Source: Corynebacterium mastitidis DSM 44356 (GTDB lineage Bacteria > Actinomycetota > Actinomycetes > Mycobacteriales > Mycobacteriaceae). From it: a stretch of 64,000 bases of DNA. The notes below the pieces were generated by a model. The model was not told the origin of the DNA and did not search any database. It was given only the letters and a program-made list of their open reading frames with translations. This document shows, piece by piece, positions 1 to 12,693 of this stretch (positions within the stretch are counted from its first letter, which is position 1; each line of letters starts with the position of its first letter). The position numbers and the translations under genes are program-made. The stretch lies in assembly GCF_000375365.1 (NCBI RefSeq), contig NZ_AQXB01000002.1, positions 186,001 through 250,000 on the forward strand. The letters run 5' to 3'.

Positions 1-679
1 CAACGGCGTGCGCCGCTACGGCTTCCACGGCACCAGCCACGAGTACGTCTCCCAGCAGGTGCCCGAGCTGCTGGGGCTGCCCGCCGAGGCCGTCAACCAG
101 ATCACCCTGCACCTGGGCAACGGCGCCTCGGCGGCCGCCATCCGGGGAGGGCGCGCGGTGGACACCTCGATGGGGCTGACCCCGCTGGCCGGGCTGGCGA
201 TGGGCACGCGCTCGGGAGACATCGACCCAGGCATCGTGTTCCACCTGCACCGGCAGGCGGGCATGAGCATCGACGAGATCGACCAGCTCCTGAACAAGCA
301 GTCCGGCGTCAAGGGTCTCTCCGGGGTCAACGACTTCCGCGCCCTGCGCTCCATGATCGAGGCGGAGGACGAGGACGCCTGGCTGGCCTACAACATCTAC
401 ATCCACCAGCTACGCAGGTACATCGGCTCCTACATGATCGCCCTGGGGCGCGTGAACGCCATCACCTTCACCGCCGGGGTGGGGGAGAACGACGCCGCCG
501 TGCGCGCCGACGCCCTCGCCGGGCTGGAGGCCTACGGGATCAAGGTGGACCCGGAGCGCAACGCCCGGCCCAACGAGGGGGCCAGGGAGATCTCCACGGA
601 GGACTCCGCGATCAAGGTGTTCGTGGTGCCCACCAACGAGGAGCTGGCCATCGCGCGCTACGCCGTGGCCTTCGCCTAG
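1..679 (+). CDS. ackA: Acetate kinase, C-terminal part (5' end outside window)
   Basis: Acetate kinase converts acetyl phosphate and ADP to acetate and ATP (or the reverse) in the cytoplasm, as the second step of the Pta-AckA overflow pathway. About 225 C-terminal residues are present of a family length near 400; the reading frame is open to the window edge. Visible family blocks are [10 protein letters not shown] (with the catalytic His of the family), [27 protein letters not shown] (containing the conserved catalytic Arg and nucleotide-binding Thr) and FTAGVGEND near the C-terminus. The partner pta is normally just upstream and would lie outside the window. No obvious terminator hairpin with a T-run follows the stop. 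Confidence 0.95.
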   Translation, partial: NGVRRYGFHGTSHEYVSQQVPELLGLPAEAVNQITLHLGNGASAAAIRGGRAVDTSMGLTPLAGLAMGTRSGDIDPGIVFHLHRQAGMSIDEIDQLLNKQSGVKGLSGVNDFRALRSMIEAEDEDAWLAYNIYIHQLRRYIGSYMIALGRVNAITFTAGVGENDAAVRADALAGLEAYGIKVDPERNARPNEGAREISTEDSAIKVFVVPTNEELAIARYAVAFA

Positions 680-787
680 GGTGAGGGGCGAGCGGCGCGG
701 CGGGAGGGGCGGCGTCGATAGCACGAGCGGTGGGGAGGCGTTATCCTGGGCGGGCACATCGTTCCCCACCCCCAGGAGCCTCGCACC

Positions 788-2146
788 GTGGCAGACCTCG
801 CCTACACACCGCAACCATCCCCGCACCTCGCGGCCCCGGGAATGGGCACCATGCACTCCGACGCGCAATCCTCGGACGCCACCCCGCTGCCGGGGCCGGG
901 GGCGCGCCCCTGGAAGGTCTCCACGGTGGACCTCGGCGGAGCCTGCCCCACCGTGCTGTGCGGCGCCGACGGCCTGGTGCAGGTGCTCATGACGCAGCGC
1001 ATCGGCTCCGGGCTGACCTTCCTGCGCCCCAAGGTGGTGGTGCTCGACCCCGCCAGCGGCGCCGTGCTGGGGGAGCTGGAGATCGCCAAGGGCGCGCTGC
1101 TCGGCGGCGTGTATGCCTTCCTGGACTCCTCGGACCGCATGGTGCTCGTGGACGGCACCAACACGCTCATGCGCATCGCCCACGACCCCACGGGCGGCAG
1201 CCTGTGGGTGGAGGAGCGCCTGGACCTCACCCGATTCCTGGGCCGCCGCGAGGGTGACCAGGTGGTGGGCCTGGTGCCGGACTGGCGCGGCCGCGTGTGG
1301 GTGGCCTCCGGGCAGGGGCAGGTGGCCGTGATCGACGAGTCCACCCACAGCCTCCACGCCATAACCCTCGGGGAGGACGAGCGCATCGATAACTCCATCT
1401 CCGCGGCCCCCGAGGGCGTGAGCGTGATTACCTCCCGGGCCATCTACCTCCTGGACGCCCAGCCGGGGCAGGCCCCGCAGGTGGTGTGGCGTCGGGAGTA
1501 CGACGCCGGCTCCGCCCGCAAGCCGGGGCAGCTCGCCTGGGGCTCCGGGGCCTCCCCCACCTTCTTTGGCCCCGGCGGCAGCGACTACCTCATGCTCAGC
1601 GACAACGCCGACGAGCAGGAAAAGCTCATCGTCTACCGCACCGCCACCGGCGAGAAGGTGGGCGAGGCAGGGCTGTTTACCCCCGGCGCCTCCGGCACGG
1701 AGAACTCCATGATCGGCGTGGGCTCCACCGTCATCGGGGCCTCCACCTACGGCTACCCCTACCCGCGCTACCCGGAGAACGCCGGGGAGTCCGTGCCTAA
1801 GGAGGCGCCCTTCGCGCCGGGCCTGGAGCGCTGGGACGTGACCGATTCCGGCCTGGTCAACGTGTGGAAGCGTGACGACGTCTACTCCGCCGCCGTGCCC
1901 CGGCTTTCCTGCCCGGACGGCCTGGTGTACACCTGCGAGCGCCGCCCCGGCGTGCTGGGCAACGGCGTGAAGGTGCACGCCGTGGCCATCGACGCCGCCA
2001 CCGGGGAGACCGTCTATGAGCAGGAGCTGCCCGGCCTGGTGACGGTCTTTGGCGTGGACACCCTCCAGATGGTGGGAACCATCAGCCCCGGCGAGGTGTG
2101 GTGGCAGGGCACCATCGGCGGCGTGATTCGGATCTCGGCGGCCTAA
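788..2146 (+). CDS. Uncharacterised beta-propeller-like (PQQ-repeat-like) protein
   Basis: 452 residues from a GTG start that is preceded by AGGAG at a good distance; a TATCCT -10-like box lies at 742-747. No signal peptide or membrane segment is visible, so it is probably cytoplasmic. The sequence is made of recurring beta-rich units that end in patterns such as VVLDPASGAVLGELE, VAVIDESTHSLHAI, LIVYRTATGEKVGEA and VAIDAATGETVYEQE, which is how PQQ-like/quinoprotein propeller blades look. I count about six or seven such units, enough for one propeller. No catalytic residues can be assigned. It is followed after 17 bases by a Tat-exported protein in the same direction and likely shares its transcript. 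Function unknown; a scaffold or sensor role is possible but not shown. Confidence 0.75.
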   Translation: MADLAYTPQPSPHLAAPGMGTMHSDAQSSDATPLPGPGARPWKVSTVDLGGACPTVLCGADGLVQVLMTQRIGSGLTFLRPKVVVLDPASGAVLGELEIAKGALLGGVYAFLDSSDRMVLVDGTNTLMRIAHDPTGGSLWVEERLDLTRFLGRREGDQVVGLVPDWRGRVWVASGQGQVAVIDESTHSLHAITLGEDERIDNSISAAPEGVSVITSRAIYLLDAQPGQAPQVVWRREYDAGSARKPGQLAWGSGASPTFFGPGGSDYLMLSDNADEQEKLIVYRTATGEKVGEAGLFTPGASGTENSMIGVGSTVIGASTYGYPYPRYPENAGESVPKEAPFAPGLERWDVTDSGLVNVWKRDDVYSAAVPRLSCPDGLVYTCERRPGVLGNGVKVHAVAIDAATGETVYEQELPGLVTVFGVDTLQMVGTISPGEVWWQGTIGGVIRISAA

Positions 2147-2163
2147 GGAATAAGGAGAGGCAG

Positions 2164-2703
2164 ATGGATCGACGGAGCTTTTTGAAGATCGGCTCCCTCG
2201 CCGTGGCCGTGGGGGCGGTCACCGTGGTGCCCGGCGTGGGCAGCGCGGGCAGGGGCGTGGCGACGGCGGCCGAGGAATCCGGCGCGGCGGGTGCGGCTGC
2301 GGGCGGGCTGCGGCTGGAACTCGCCGCCGAGCCCACCGCCGAGGGCGGGGTGCTCACCCTGCTGCGGCTGCACAACGGCACCGACGCCGCCGTGGAAGAG
2401 GGCACGGAGCTGTACTTCGCGGCGCGCGTTCTCGACGGCGCGGGGCTCGTGGGCGCGGCGGCGGCCTGGGAGCCCGAGCGGTCCTCCGGCCAGCCGGGCG
2501 AGGGCCGCTGGGCGGTGGCGCTCCCGGAGGAGGTGGCCCCGGGCGGCAGCGCGGAGGTACCGCTGCTGTGGACCGGCGGCGGGGCGGGCGGCCTGGGCAG
2601 CAGCGGGGCGGGCGCGGACCGGGTGCAGGTGTTCGCCAGCCTGGTACTCAGCGAGGAGCCCTACCACGAGGTACAGTCCCCCGAGGTGCTGGTGGAGGGC
2701 TGA
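2164..2703 (+). CDS. Tat-exported protein of unknown function
   Basis: 179 residues. The ATG at 2164 is preceded by AAGGAGAGG, which decides this start over an in-frame upstream one. The N-terminus MDRRSFLKIGSLAVAVGAV is a textbook twin-arginine signal (RR at residues 3-4, SFLK, then a hydrophobic stretch of about 18 residues and an Ala-rich cleavage zone near residues 30-40). The mature part has about 130 residues, rich in Gly and Ala, with an immunoglobulin-like beta pattern (LRLELAAEPT, VLTLLRLHNGTDAAVEEG, VQVFASLVLS). No Cys lipobox is seen. It probably folds before export and acts outside the membrane. It is co-directional with the propeller-like gene 17 bases upstream and convergent with the AAA+ ATPase downstream. 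Confidence 0.75.
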   Translation: MDRRSFLKIGSLAVAVGAVTVVPGVGSAGRGVATAAEESGAAGAAAGGLRLELAAEPTAEGGVLTLLRLHNGTDAAVEEGTELYFAARVLDGAGLVGAAAAWEPERSSGQPGEGRWAVALPEEVAPGGSAEVPLLWTGGGAGGLGSSGAGADRVQVFASLVLSEEPYHEVQSPEVLVEG

Positions 2704-2753
2704 GGGGCGGGCACCGATGAGGGGCCTTCCGGTGCCTTCGGATTCGCGTGGGC

Positions 2754-3989
2754 CTAGGTGGTCTCCCTCGGCCACTCGGTGGTGAGATAGGCCTCCACCG
2801 CCTGGTTGTGAAAGGTATAGGGTCTGCCCCGCCTGATGATGCCGCGGACTATGTCAAGCCGCTGCGCCGCCGTTCCTAATTTCGAGGAGGGGCTTATCCC
2901 GGCGGTGTGCGCGATGGTGCTGAGGGTGCGTTCTGCGGGGTCGAGTTCTCCCATGACCTCGACGAGCAGCCGCTCCTGCTCGGGGAGCCGATCGAGGATA
3001 TTGGCCACGTGGGACTCCGCCTCGTCGCGGACGGCCTGCCACCCCGCCAGCACGTCCTCGCGCGTGATGGTATCGGTGCTTCCGGCACGCCATGCGGAAT
3101 CGCCGGCGAGCTGGAAGAGGAAAGGCTCCCCCTTGCTGAGGTCGATGATCGCGTCGCGGGCATCCTGATCCATGTACACGCTTTTCACTCCGCCCTCCCC
3201 GTCGCCTACCTCCCATCCCTGGTTGACGAGGGGAGCGAGGGCCTGCTCCATCTCCGAGGTGGTGACCGAGCTGAGCAGCGTTGACTTGAACCGGCGGGTG
3301 AAGGTTGCGCCCTTCTGGGAGCGCGCCATTCTCTCGAAGTCCGGGAGGCCGGAAAGATACACCGCGATGGGAAGGTATCGAGTGATCTCGCGGTTGCCCG
3401 GAGCCGAGACCGTCACCTCCTTAGTCAGGGCGTCGCCCAGGGAGATGAGGAGCTGCGAGAGGATCGCCTCGTCGGTGATGTTCTGGATCTCGTCGATGCA
3501 GATGAGCACCATCACGTTTCTCTCGATGGCCACGCGCCCGATTTCCACCAGGAGGTCGGTGAGCGCGACGTAGGCGTCCTCGCCCTCGGGGTGGGAGAGG
3601 GACACGGAGACGCCAAGCACGGCGATGCTGCGCACGCGATCGAGCAGGGACGCCAGGCCCTTTTCCACCCTGGTGGAAAGCCCCGCCTGGTCCGCGATGG
3701 TGAGCAGCGCCTTGGCCACCCGCTTCAGGGCGTCCGTGGAGGGAGGTATGCGGAGCTGGTCGGTGACCCAGTCGCCCTGTTTCCTCGCCTCCCTCGATAT
3801 GAGGTTGACCAGGGAGGATTTTCCCACGCCCGGCTCTCCGAGGATGGTGCGCCCGCGCTCGGAGAGCCCGGCGATGCGGCGCGGGCGCACGATGCGGGTC
3901 CAATCGTTGATCTCCTGATCGCGTCCGGCCCAAATTGTGGGGACAACGTCCGAGCCCGGGCTAAACGGCGAGTCGGTCACGCCTCTCAT
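2754..3989 (-). CDS. AAA+ ATPase with C-terminal winged-helix-like region
   Basis: 411 residues. Walker A is GEPGVGKS (residues 51-58), Walker B is VLICIDEIQ (161-169), and a sensor-1-like strand VYLSGLPDF lies near 210-218. The region after about residue 330 (LPEQERLLVEVMGEL, then STIAHTAGISPSS and LDIVRGIIRRGR) reads as a winged helix-turn-helix, so the layout resembles ORC/Cdc6-like or STAND-type ATPases that bind DNA. It stands alone, convergent to the Tat protein gene and 84 bases away from pknG. The ATG lies only 3 bases from a perfect palindrome and no Shine-Dalgarno is visible, so the mRNA may be leaderless. No nuclease, toxin or phage partner is adjacent. A role in defence or DNA maintenance is only a guess. 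Confidence 0.8.
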   Translation of the reverse strand: MRGVTDSPFSPGSDVVPTIWAGRDQEINDWTRIVRPRRIAGLSERGRTILGEPGVGKSSLVNLISREARKQGDWVTDQLRIPPSTDALKRVAKALLTIADQAGLSTRVEKGLASLLDRVRSIAVLGVSVSLSHPEGEDAYVALTDLLVEIGRVAIERNVMVLICIDEIQNITDEAILSQLLISLGDALTKEVTVSAPGNREITRYLPIAVYLSGLPDFERMARSQKGATFTRRFKSTLLSSVTTSEMEQALAPLVNQGWEVGDGEGGVKSVYMDQDARDAIIDLSKGEPFLFQLAGDSAWRAGSTDTITREDVLAGWQAVRDEAESHVANILDRLPEQERLLVEVMGELDPAERTLSTIAHTAGISPSSKLGTAAQRLDIVRGIIRRGRPYTFHNQAVEAYLTTEWPRETT

Positions 3990-3992
3990 GCT

Positions 3993-4006
3993 TGTTAAAT
4001 TTAACA
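3993..4006. promoter_or_regulatory. Palindromic operator, copy 1 (AAA+ ATPase promoter)
   Basis: Perfect 14-bp palindrome TGTTAAATTTAACA, starting 3 bases upstream of the AAA+ gene's ATG. It is identical in core to copy 2, with a 28-bp centre-to-centre distance. It would cover the transcription start of a promoter read towards the ATPase. Confidence 0.7.
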
Positions 4007-4018
4007 GCGATATGAGCC

Positions 4019-4036
4019 GTTGTTAAATTTAACAAC
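4019..4036. promoter_or_regulatory. Palindromic operator, copy 2 (AAA+ ATPase promoter)
   Basis: Perfect 18-bp palindrome GTTGTTAAATTTAACAAC. It contains the same 14-bp core as copy 1 and overlaps a TTGTTA -35-like box on the minus strand. Two such AT-only dyads in a GC-rich context, 28 bp apart, look like a cooperative repressor site, probably autoregulatory. Confidence 0.65.
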
Positions 4037-4072
4037 GCCGTACCGCGCGGCGAGCAGGCGGCGAGAACGCGG

Positions 4073-7576
<3,504 letters not shown>

Positions 7577-7580
<4 letters not shown>

Positions 7581-9091
7581 AGGTACTCCTGGAGGCGGGG
7601 ACGGATGCCCAGCACCACGGCCACCACGGAGCTCAAGGCGAGCAGGAGCACCGCCAGGGACACCAGCGCGGTGGCGCCGAGGCCGTCGCGGATGAAGGAG
7701 CGCATGGTGGAGCGGGACTGCGAGATCAGGTCGCTCAGCGCGCCGTCGAGGCTGGCGAAGGCCTCCGCCGTGGTGCGGTCCTGCGGCCCCTGCGCGGACA
7801 CGTCCGTGGTCAGGTGCATGGCGGTGGAGAACTCCCCCGAGCGCAGGGCCGCCACCAGGTCCTCGTGGGCCTCCTCCCACTGCCGCAGCGCCGCGCGCGC
7901 CTCGCCCAGCGCCTCGGGCGCGGGGGCCTTGCCCTCGGAGTGCGCCCGCTCGACGTCGTCGAGCGCGGAGCTTAGCGCCCGGGTGGTCTCCTCGAAGGAG
8001 CTGTTCGTGGCCTCGATGCTCTGGCGGCGCACCAGCGCCAGCGTCTCCGTGGTGCGCGCCTGCTGGGCGAGGATGCGCGAGGTGGTCAGCGAGTCCCAGG
8101 GCAGCGCGGCCCGCTCGAAGCTGCGGTTGCCGGCCTGCCAGGTGGCAAAGTTGGAGCCGGAGACCCACAGGATCGCCACCAGCATCATGCCCGTGGCCGC
8201 AAGGAACCCCTTGTTGAGGCGGCGGCGCGTGATGCGCCACAGCCACCACTGGGCGATGAGCAGGAAGATCACCGCCGCGAGGAGCCCGGACAGCGGCACC
8301 CACTGGGGCCGCATGGCCTGGTACTGCTGCGCGGAGACGCTGTGGCTGGTGTGATCGAAGAGGGCCGAGGCGTCCTCCAGGATCTCGTTGCGCATGAGGG
8401 AGGAGGCGGCCGCCATGTAGGACACGCTCACGGGGTTGCCCTGCCGGTTGTTGGCCCGCGAGGTCTCCACCAGCCCCGCGTACACCGGGAGCTGGCGCTG
8501 CACCCGGGCGATCAGCTCCGAGGCGGCGGAGTCCGCGTCCCCGATGCCCGCCGCCACCTCGGAGGCGGCCTGGGAGGCGCGGTCGAGCGCCTGGTAGTAC
8601 ACGCTTAAGGATTCCTCCGGCACCACCCCGGACTGCACCATGCCGGTGGTGGCCATCGTGTCCGCCAGGGACAGCGACGTATAGAGATTGTGCGCCGCGT
8701 AGCTGGTGGGCTCGGTGGTATCGAGCATCTCCGTGAGGGACCGCTGCCGGGCCGCGGAGGAGTCGCTCATGGAGTAACCGGCGGCGAAGAGCGCGGTGGC
8801 CAGGATGATCGTCAGGGTGACCATCTTGCCCGGGGTGGTGGAGACGAAGCGCCAGATCACCCGCACCCGGTACAGCGGCCCGGAGGAGGCGGTGACCCAC
8901 AGCGTCTTGAGGGAGCTGCGCGGGGCGGAGTCCTCCTCCTCCACCCGATCCAGCCAGTGGTCCTCCGTGTCGTGCGGAAGCTCGGAGGCGTTGAGCAGGG
9001 GGGCCTTTCGCCGCACCCGGGTGTGCTCCCACGGGTGGCGTAACCGCTGGCGTAGGTTTCCCTTGGGGGAGTGTCCCTCATCACCAGTCAT
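7577..9091 (-). CDS. glnX: Four-helix membrane transducer GlnX (PknG signalling)
   Basis: 504 residues. First gene of the glnX-glnH-pknG operon. Hydrophobic segments are visible near residues 82-100 (MVTLTIILATALFAAGYSM), about 265-285 (VPLSGLLAAVIFLLIAQWWL), about 300-318 (GFLAATGMMLVAILWVSG) and at the C-terminus (about 475-497, LVSLAVLLLALSSVVAVVL). The two long stretches between helices 1-2 and 3-4 are Ala/Glu-rich and helical and should be extracytoplasmic sensor loops that meet GlnH. GlnX is the expected link between the binding lipoprotein and the cytosolic kinase. The gene is divergent from the NUDIX hydrolase, 54 bases between starts. Confidence 0.92.
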
Positions 9092-9145
9092 TTCTTTAGG
9101 ATAACGCGACCACCCGTGCTCTGGCTAGCACTAGGCTGGAAAGGC

Positions 9146-9652
9146 ATGAACGGCGATGGCAACGGATGGGCGGCGGGGCCGCGCGGCGGCACCCTGTGGG
9201 GCAGGTTCGGGGCGGCGGGCCTGCTGCTGGTGGCGCGCCGGGACCGCTCCGTGCTCATGCAGCACCGCGCCCCGTGGACGCACCACGGCGGCACCTGGGC
9301 GCTGCCGGGAGGGGCGCGGGACTCCGGGGAGAGCGCCGCCGAGGCGGCCCTGCGCGAGGCGCGGGAGGAGACGGCGATCGACGCCGCCTCGGTGCGCGTG
9401 CTGGGGGAGCGCCGCACGGCGGGCCCCTTTCCCGCCGACCCGACGCGCCCCGAGCTGGCCGGGCAGTGGACTTACACCACGGTGCTCGCGGAGACCGCCA
9501 CCGGCGAGGCCCTGGACTGCCGCGCCAACGAGGAGTCCCTGGAGCTGCGGTGGGTGGGCGTCGAGGAGGTGGCGTCCCTGCCGCTGCTGCCCGCCTTCGC
9601 GCGGTCCTGGCCCTGCCTGCGGCGGGAACTTGTGGCACGCTTAGGTATGTGA
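9146..9652 (+). CDS. NUDIX hydrolase
   Basis: 168 residues. The ATG at 9146 has GGAAAGG upstream and is preferred to an in-frame start at 9071 that would run through the glnX start. The NUDIX box is complete: GGARDSGESAAEAALREARE followed by ETAI, fitting Gx5Ex7REUxEExGU with the metal-binding glutamates. N-terminal GLLLVARRDRSVLMQHRAPW and the GTWALPGG strand are typical of MutT/ADP-ribose-type housecleaning enzymes. The substrate cannot be read from the sequence. Its stop codon overlaps the GTG of the following ABC ATPase by 4 bases, so it is coupled to an exporter operon. Confidence 0.88.
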   Translation: MNGDGNGWAAGPRGGTLWGRFGAAGLLLVARRDRSVLMQHRAPWTHHGGTWALPGGARDSGESAAEAALREAREETAIDAASVRVLGERRTAGPFPADPTRPELAGQWTYTTVLAETATGEALDCRANEESLELRWVGVEEVASLPLLPAFARSWPCLRRELVARLGM

Positions 9653-10587
9653 TTGAAGTCAGGGGATTGACAAAGAAGTACGGTGCCACGCTGGCCGTGG
9701 ACGACCTCAGCTTCTCCGTGCGCCCGGGGGCGATCACGGGGTTCCTGGGGCCCAACGGCGCGGGCAAGTCCACCACCATGCGCATGATCCTGGGCCTGGA
9801 TAGGCCCAGCGCGGGCAGCGCCACCATCGACGGCCGCCCCTACGCGGAGTTGGAGCACCCGCTGCGGCAGGTGGGCGCGCTCCTCGACGCCAAGGCGGTG
9901 CACCCGAACAGGTCCGCCGCCAGCCACCTGCGCTGGATCGCCGCGGCCAACGCCATCCCCCGCTCCCGCGTGGACGAGGTGCTGGGCGTGGTGGGGCTGA
10001 GCAACGTGGCCGGGAAGAAGGCCGGGGGGTTCTCCCTGGGCATGGGGCAGCGCCTGGGCCTGGCCGCCGCGCTGCTGGGCGACCCGCACACGCTCATCCT
10101 GGACGAGCCCGTCAATGGCCTCGACCCCGAGGGCATCCGCTGGGTGCGCACCTTCCTGCGCGCCTTTGCCGCCCAGGGCCGCAGCGTGCTGGTCAGCTCG
10201 CACCTGCTCTCCGAGATGGCGCTCACCGCCGATCACCTGGTGGTGATCGGACAGGGGAGGCTGATCGCGGACACCCCCACGGCGGACTTCGTGCGCGAGC
10301 ACGCGGGCTCCTCGGTGCTGGTGCGCGCCGCCCGCCCGGAGGGCCTGGAGGCGCTGGAGGGCGCGCTGCGCGCGGCCCTGCACCCGGTGACGCGCGGCAC
10401 GGACCCCGAGGGGCGCGCCCGCCTGACGGTGCAACAGGCCGACACCGACGAGGTGGGGCGCATCGCCTTCGCGGCCGGGGTGCAGCTCGCGGAGCTGGCG
10501 GAGCAGACGGCCTCGCTGGAGGACGCCTTTATGGACAGCACCGGGGCGGCCGTGCAGTACCGCACCGGCGGAGCGGAGGAGAGGTAA
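9649..10587 (+). CDS. ABC-2 type exporter, ATP-binding subunit
   Basis: 312 residues from a GTG that overlaps the NUDIX stop (GTGA). Walker A is GPNGAGKST (34-42), the signature region is FSLGMGQRLG (family variant of LSGGQ, near 125) and Walker B with D-loop is LILDEPVNGLDPEG. The C-terminal third (about 215-312) is the usual accessory domain of DrrA/CcmA-like ATPases, with TASLEDAFM, the standard ending of this group. It energises the permease encoded 3 bases downstream. The substrate is unknown; antibiotic or bacteriocin export/immunity is typical for the family. Confidence 0.93.
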   Translation: MIEVRGLTKKYGATLAVDDLSFSVRPGAITGFLGPNGAGKSTTMRMILGLDRPSAGSATIDGRPYAELEHPLRQVGALLDAKAVHPNRSAASHLRWIAAANAIPRSRVDEVLGVVGLSNVAGKKAGGFSLGMGQRLGLAAALLGDPHTLILDEPVNGLDPEGIRWVRTFLRAFAAQGRSVLVSSHLLSEMALTADHLVVIGQGRLIADTPTADFVREHAGSSVLVRAARPEGLEALEGALRAALHPVTRGTDPEGRARLTVQQADTDEVGRIAFAAGVQLAELAEQTASLEDAFMDSTGAAVQYRTGGAEER

Positions 10588-10590
10588 CCA

Positions 10591-11352
10591 ATGACTACGC
10601 TGATCAACGCCTGCCGCGCGGAGTACCTCAAGCTGCGCACCACCGCCTCGCTGTGGTGGACGAGCGTGTTTTTCCTCCTCGCAGCCCTGGCGGCCCCCCT
10701 GCTGATGGGGATCGTCACCCGCAACCTGGACGAGGGCTTGACCGGGATGGTCACCCCGGCCTCGGTGCTGGGCGGGCTCGTTGGGGTGGCTCCCGTGCTG
10801 GTGATCGTGCAGGCCACCATGACGGTGACCACGGAGTACCGCTACGGGCTACAGGCCACCACGCTGCTGGCCACCCCGCGCAGGCTCGCGGTGGCGGTGG
10901 CCAAGCTGCTGGTGTACGCCGCGCACGCCGTGGCGCTCACGCTCGTGGCCATGACCCTGGCCTACCTGATCGCGGGGGCGCTTCTCCCGGGGTTCTCCCC
11001 CGTGGAGTTCTTTGGCGATCCCGAGGCCCAGTGGATGTATTGGACGCTGCCGCTGGGGATCGCGCTGCTGGTGGCCCTGGCCCAGGGCGTGGCCATGCTG
11101 GTGCGCAACACCGCGGGAACTGTGGTGGCGCTGCTGGCCTGGGTCTGGGTGGTGGAGTCCGCGATCTCCTTCGCGCCCCGAATAGGGGCTGCGGTGCAGG
11201 AGTACCTCCCCAGCCAGCACTTCTATGCCTTTGTGACGCAGGAGGCCGTGTCCGGCTGGGGCGGGCCCCTGGCCTCCGGGGCCTACTTTGCGCTGTGGGC
11301 CGTGGCGATCTGGGGGTTGGGGTCCCTGGCTTTCTCCCGGCGGGATGCGTAG
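10591..11352 (+). CDS. ABC-2 type exporter, permease subunit
   Basis: 253 residues with six predicted membrane spans: about 20-40, 58-80, 100-125 (AVAVAKLLVYAAHAVALTLV), 150-172, 178-198 and 228-248 (YFALWAVAIWGLGSLAF). The N-terminal INACRAEYLKLRTTASLWWT is the amphipathic start seen in ABC-2 permeases. It begins 3 bases after the ATPase gene, with GAGGAGAGG as ribosome site inside that gene's end. It forms a full exporter as a homodimer with two ATPase subunits. It converges on the Na/Pi symporter gene. Confidence 0.88.
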   Translation: MTTLINACRAEYLKLRTTASLWWTSVFFLLAALAAPLLMGIVTRNLDEGLTGMVTPASVLGGLVGVAPVLVIVQATMTVTTEYRYGLQATTLLATPRRLAVAVAKLLVYAAHAVALTLVAMTLAYLIAGALLPGFSPVEFFGDPEAQWMYWTLPLGIALLVALAQGVAMLVRNTAGTVVALLAWVWVVESAISFAPRIGAAVQEYLPSQHFYAFVTQEAVSGWGGPLASGAYFALWAVAIWGLGSLAFSRRDA

Positions 11353-11410
11353 GGGTGCGCGGCGGTCCTGCGGCGCCCGAGGAACCGGCTAAGGGGCCCG
11401 CGCCTGCGAC

Positions 11411-12646
11411 CTAAAGCGCCACCACGAGCGCCAGGATGAGGGCCGGGAGCCCCAGGTAGGCCGCGGTGAGGGCGGCGAGCACGCCCAGCGGGCGTCGGCT
11501 GGTCGCGGCTGCGCTCAGCGAGGCCAGCCGCAGGAGGCCCCGCTGTGCCCCCGGGATCAGGAGCACGAGCAGCGCGCCGAGCACGTTGAAGATCACGTGC
11601 ACGAGGGCGGCCTGGAGGGCAAACACGCTCAGGGTGCTATCCGGCAGCGCCCAGAACGCCAGCAGCGCGCCCACCGTGGTGCCCACGTTGGCGCCCAGGA
11701 TGAGGGCGAGGCCCTCGCGCTGCGTGAGGGTGCGGGTGGCGGCGAAGGGGAGTAGGGAGACGATGGCCACGGTGGAGGACTGGATCACCGCCGTGCCCAC
11801 CGCCCCGGTGGCGACCCCGGCGGCGGTGGAGCCGCCCACGGTGCGCTCGAGGGCGCTGAGCGTGGTGGCGGCGAAGAGCGAGCGCAGCAGCAGCCGCATG
11901 GCGCGCAGTCCGAGGAAGATGAGCAGCGCCCCGATGACGGCGCAGAGGAAGCCCGCCACGGAGGGAGCCATGCGCCCGATGAGCCCCTGGGTGCCGAGGG
12001 CCTGGATGAGCGGGTAGAGCGGGCCCGGCATCACGATGTCCCCGGTGGGGGCGTGGTCGCCGGGGTGGAGGGCCAGGCGGGCGATGGACTGGGAGAGGGA
12101 CTGCAGGGGGTGCAGCGCCAGCTCCAGGGGGAAGACGATGGCCACCATCAGGGCGTTGAACCAGGGGTGCAGGAACGCGGTGGTGAGCGCCTGCCGGAAG
12201 GCCTCCGGGTGGCGGACGTAGCTAAACGACGCCACGAGGGCCGTGAGCGTGGTGCCGATGTTGGACCCCAGGATGAGGGGAATGGCCACGGGAACGCCGA
12301 TGGCGCCGGTGCCCACGGCGGCGACGGTGAGGGCCGTGGTGGTGGAGGAGGATTGCAGGAGCGCGGAGGCCAGGACGCCGATGATGAGGCCGATGAGCGG
12401 GGCCGAGGCGGCCTGGAAGATGCGGCCGGTGTACCCGGCGCTCATGCCGTAGATGCCGTCTACCACAAAGTAGATGCCCAGCAGTAGGGCGAGGACGGCG
12501 GTGGCCACTCCGGCGCAGCGCAGGAGCTTGCCCGCGGTGGAGAGCAGGACCACGTCGTCGTGCTCCGCGATGACCTTGGGGTTCATGTAGTGCTGGGTGC
12601 CGAGGGCGGTGGAGGCGGTGCCAGGGCTGGCGGTCCAGGTTGCCAC
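11411..12646 (-). CDS. Na+/phosphate symporter family protein (NptA-type)
   Basis: 411 residues, GTG start with AGGAGG 5 bases before it. Two inverted-topology repeats of the Na/Pi cotransporter fold carry the QSSS substrate loops: ALLQSSSTTTAL near residue 118 and AVIQSSTVAIVSLL near 285. Each is followed by a GSNIGTT/GANVGTT glycine motif. About nine hydrophobic spans are visible (for example LLRCAGVATAVLALLLGIYF and GVLAALTAAYLGLPALILAL). There is no C-terminal PhoU-like domain. It probably takes up inorganic phosphate with sodium. A direct repeat resembling a Pho box lies 48-66 bases upstream. Confidence 0.9.
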   Translation of the reverse strand: MATWTASPGTASTALGTQHYMNPKVIAEHDDVVLLSTAGKLLRCAGVATAVLALLLGIYFVVDGIYGMSAGYTGRIFQAASAPLIGLIIGVLASALLQSSSTTTALTVAAVGTGAIGVPVAIPLILGSNIGTTLTALVASFSYVRHPEAFRQALTTAFLHPWFNALMVAIVFPLELALHPLQSLSQSIARLALHPGDHAPTGDIVMPGPLYPLIQALGTQGLIGRMAPSVAGFLCAVIGALLIFLGLRAMRLLLRSLFAATTLSALERTVGGSTAAGVATGAVGTAVIQSSTVAIVSLLPFAATRTLTQREGLALILGANVGTTVGALLAFWALPDSTLSVFALQAALVHVIFNVLGALLVLLIPGAQRGLLRLASLSAAATSRRPLGVLAALTAAYLGLPALILALVVAL

Positions 12647-12693
12647 GGCACCTCCTGCTAAGCACTAGGGGATGGGAGTTTGCCCGATATTTT

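Noticed and set aside
410..1978. 522-codon minus-strand frame at the left end
   Set aside because: Antisense to ackA and the propeller-like gene; His/Gly-rich shadow.
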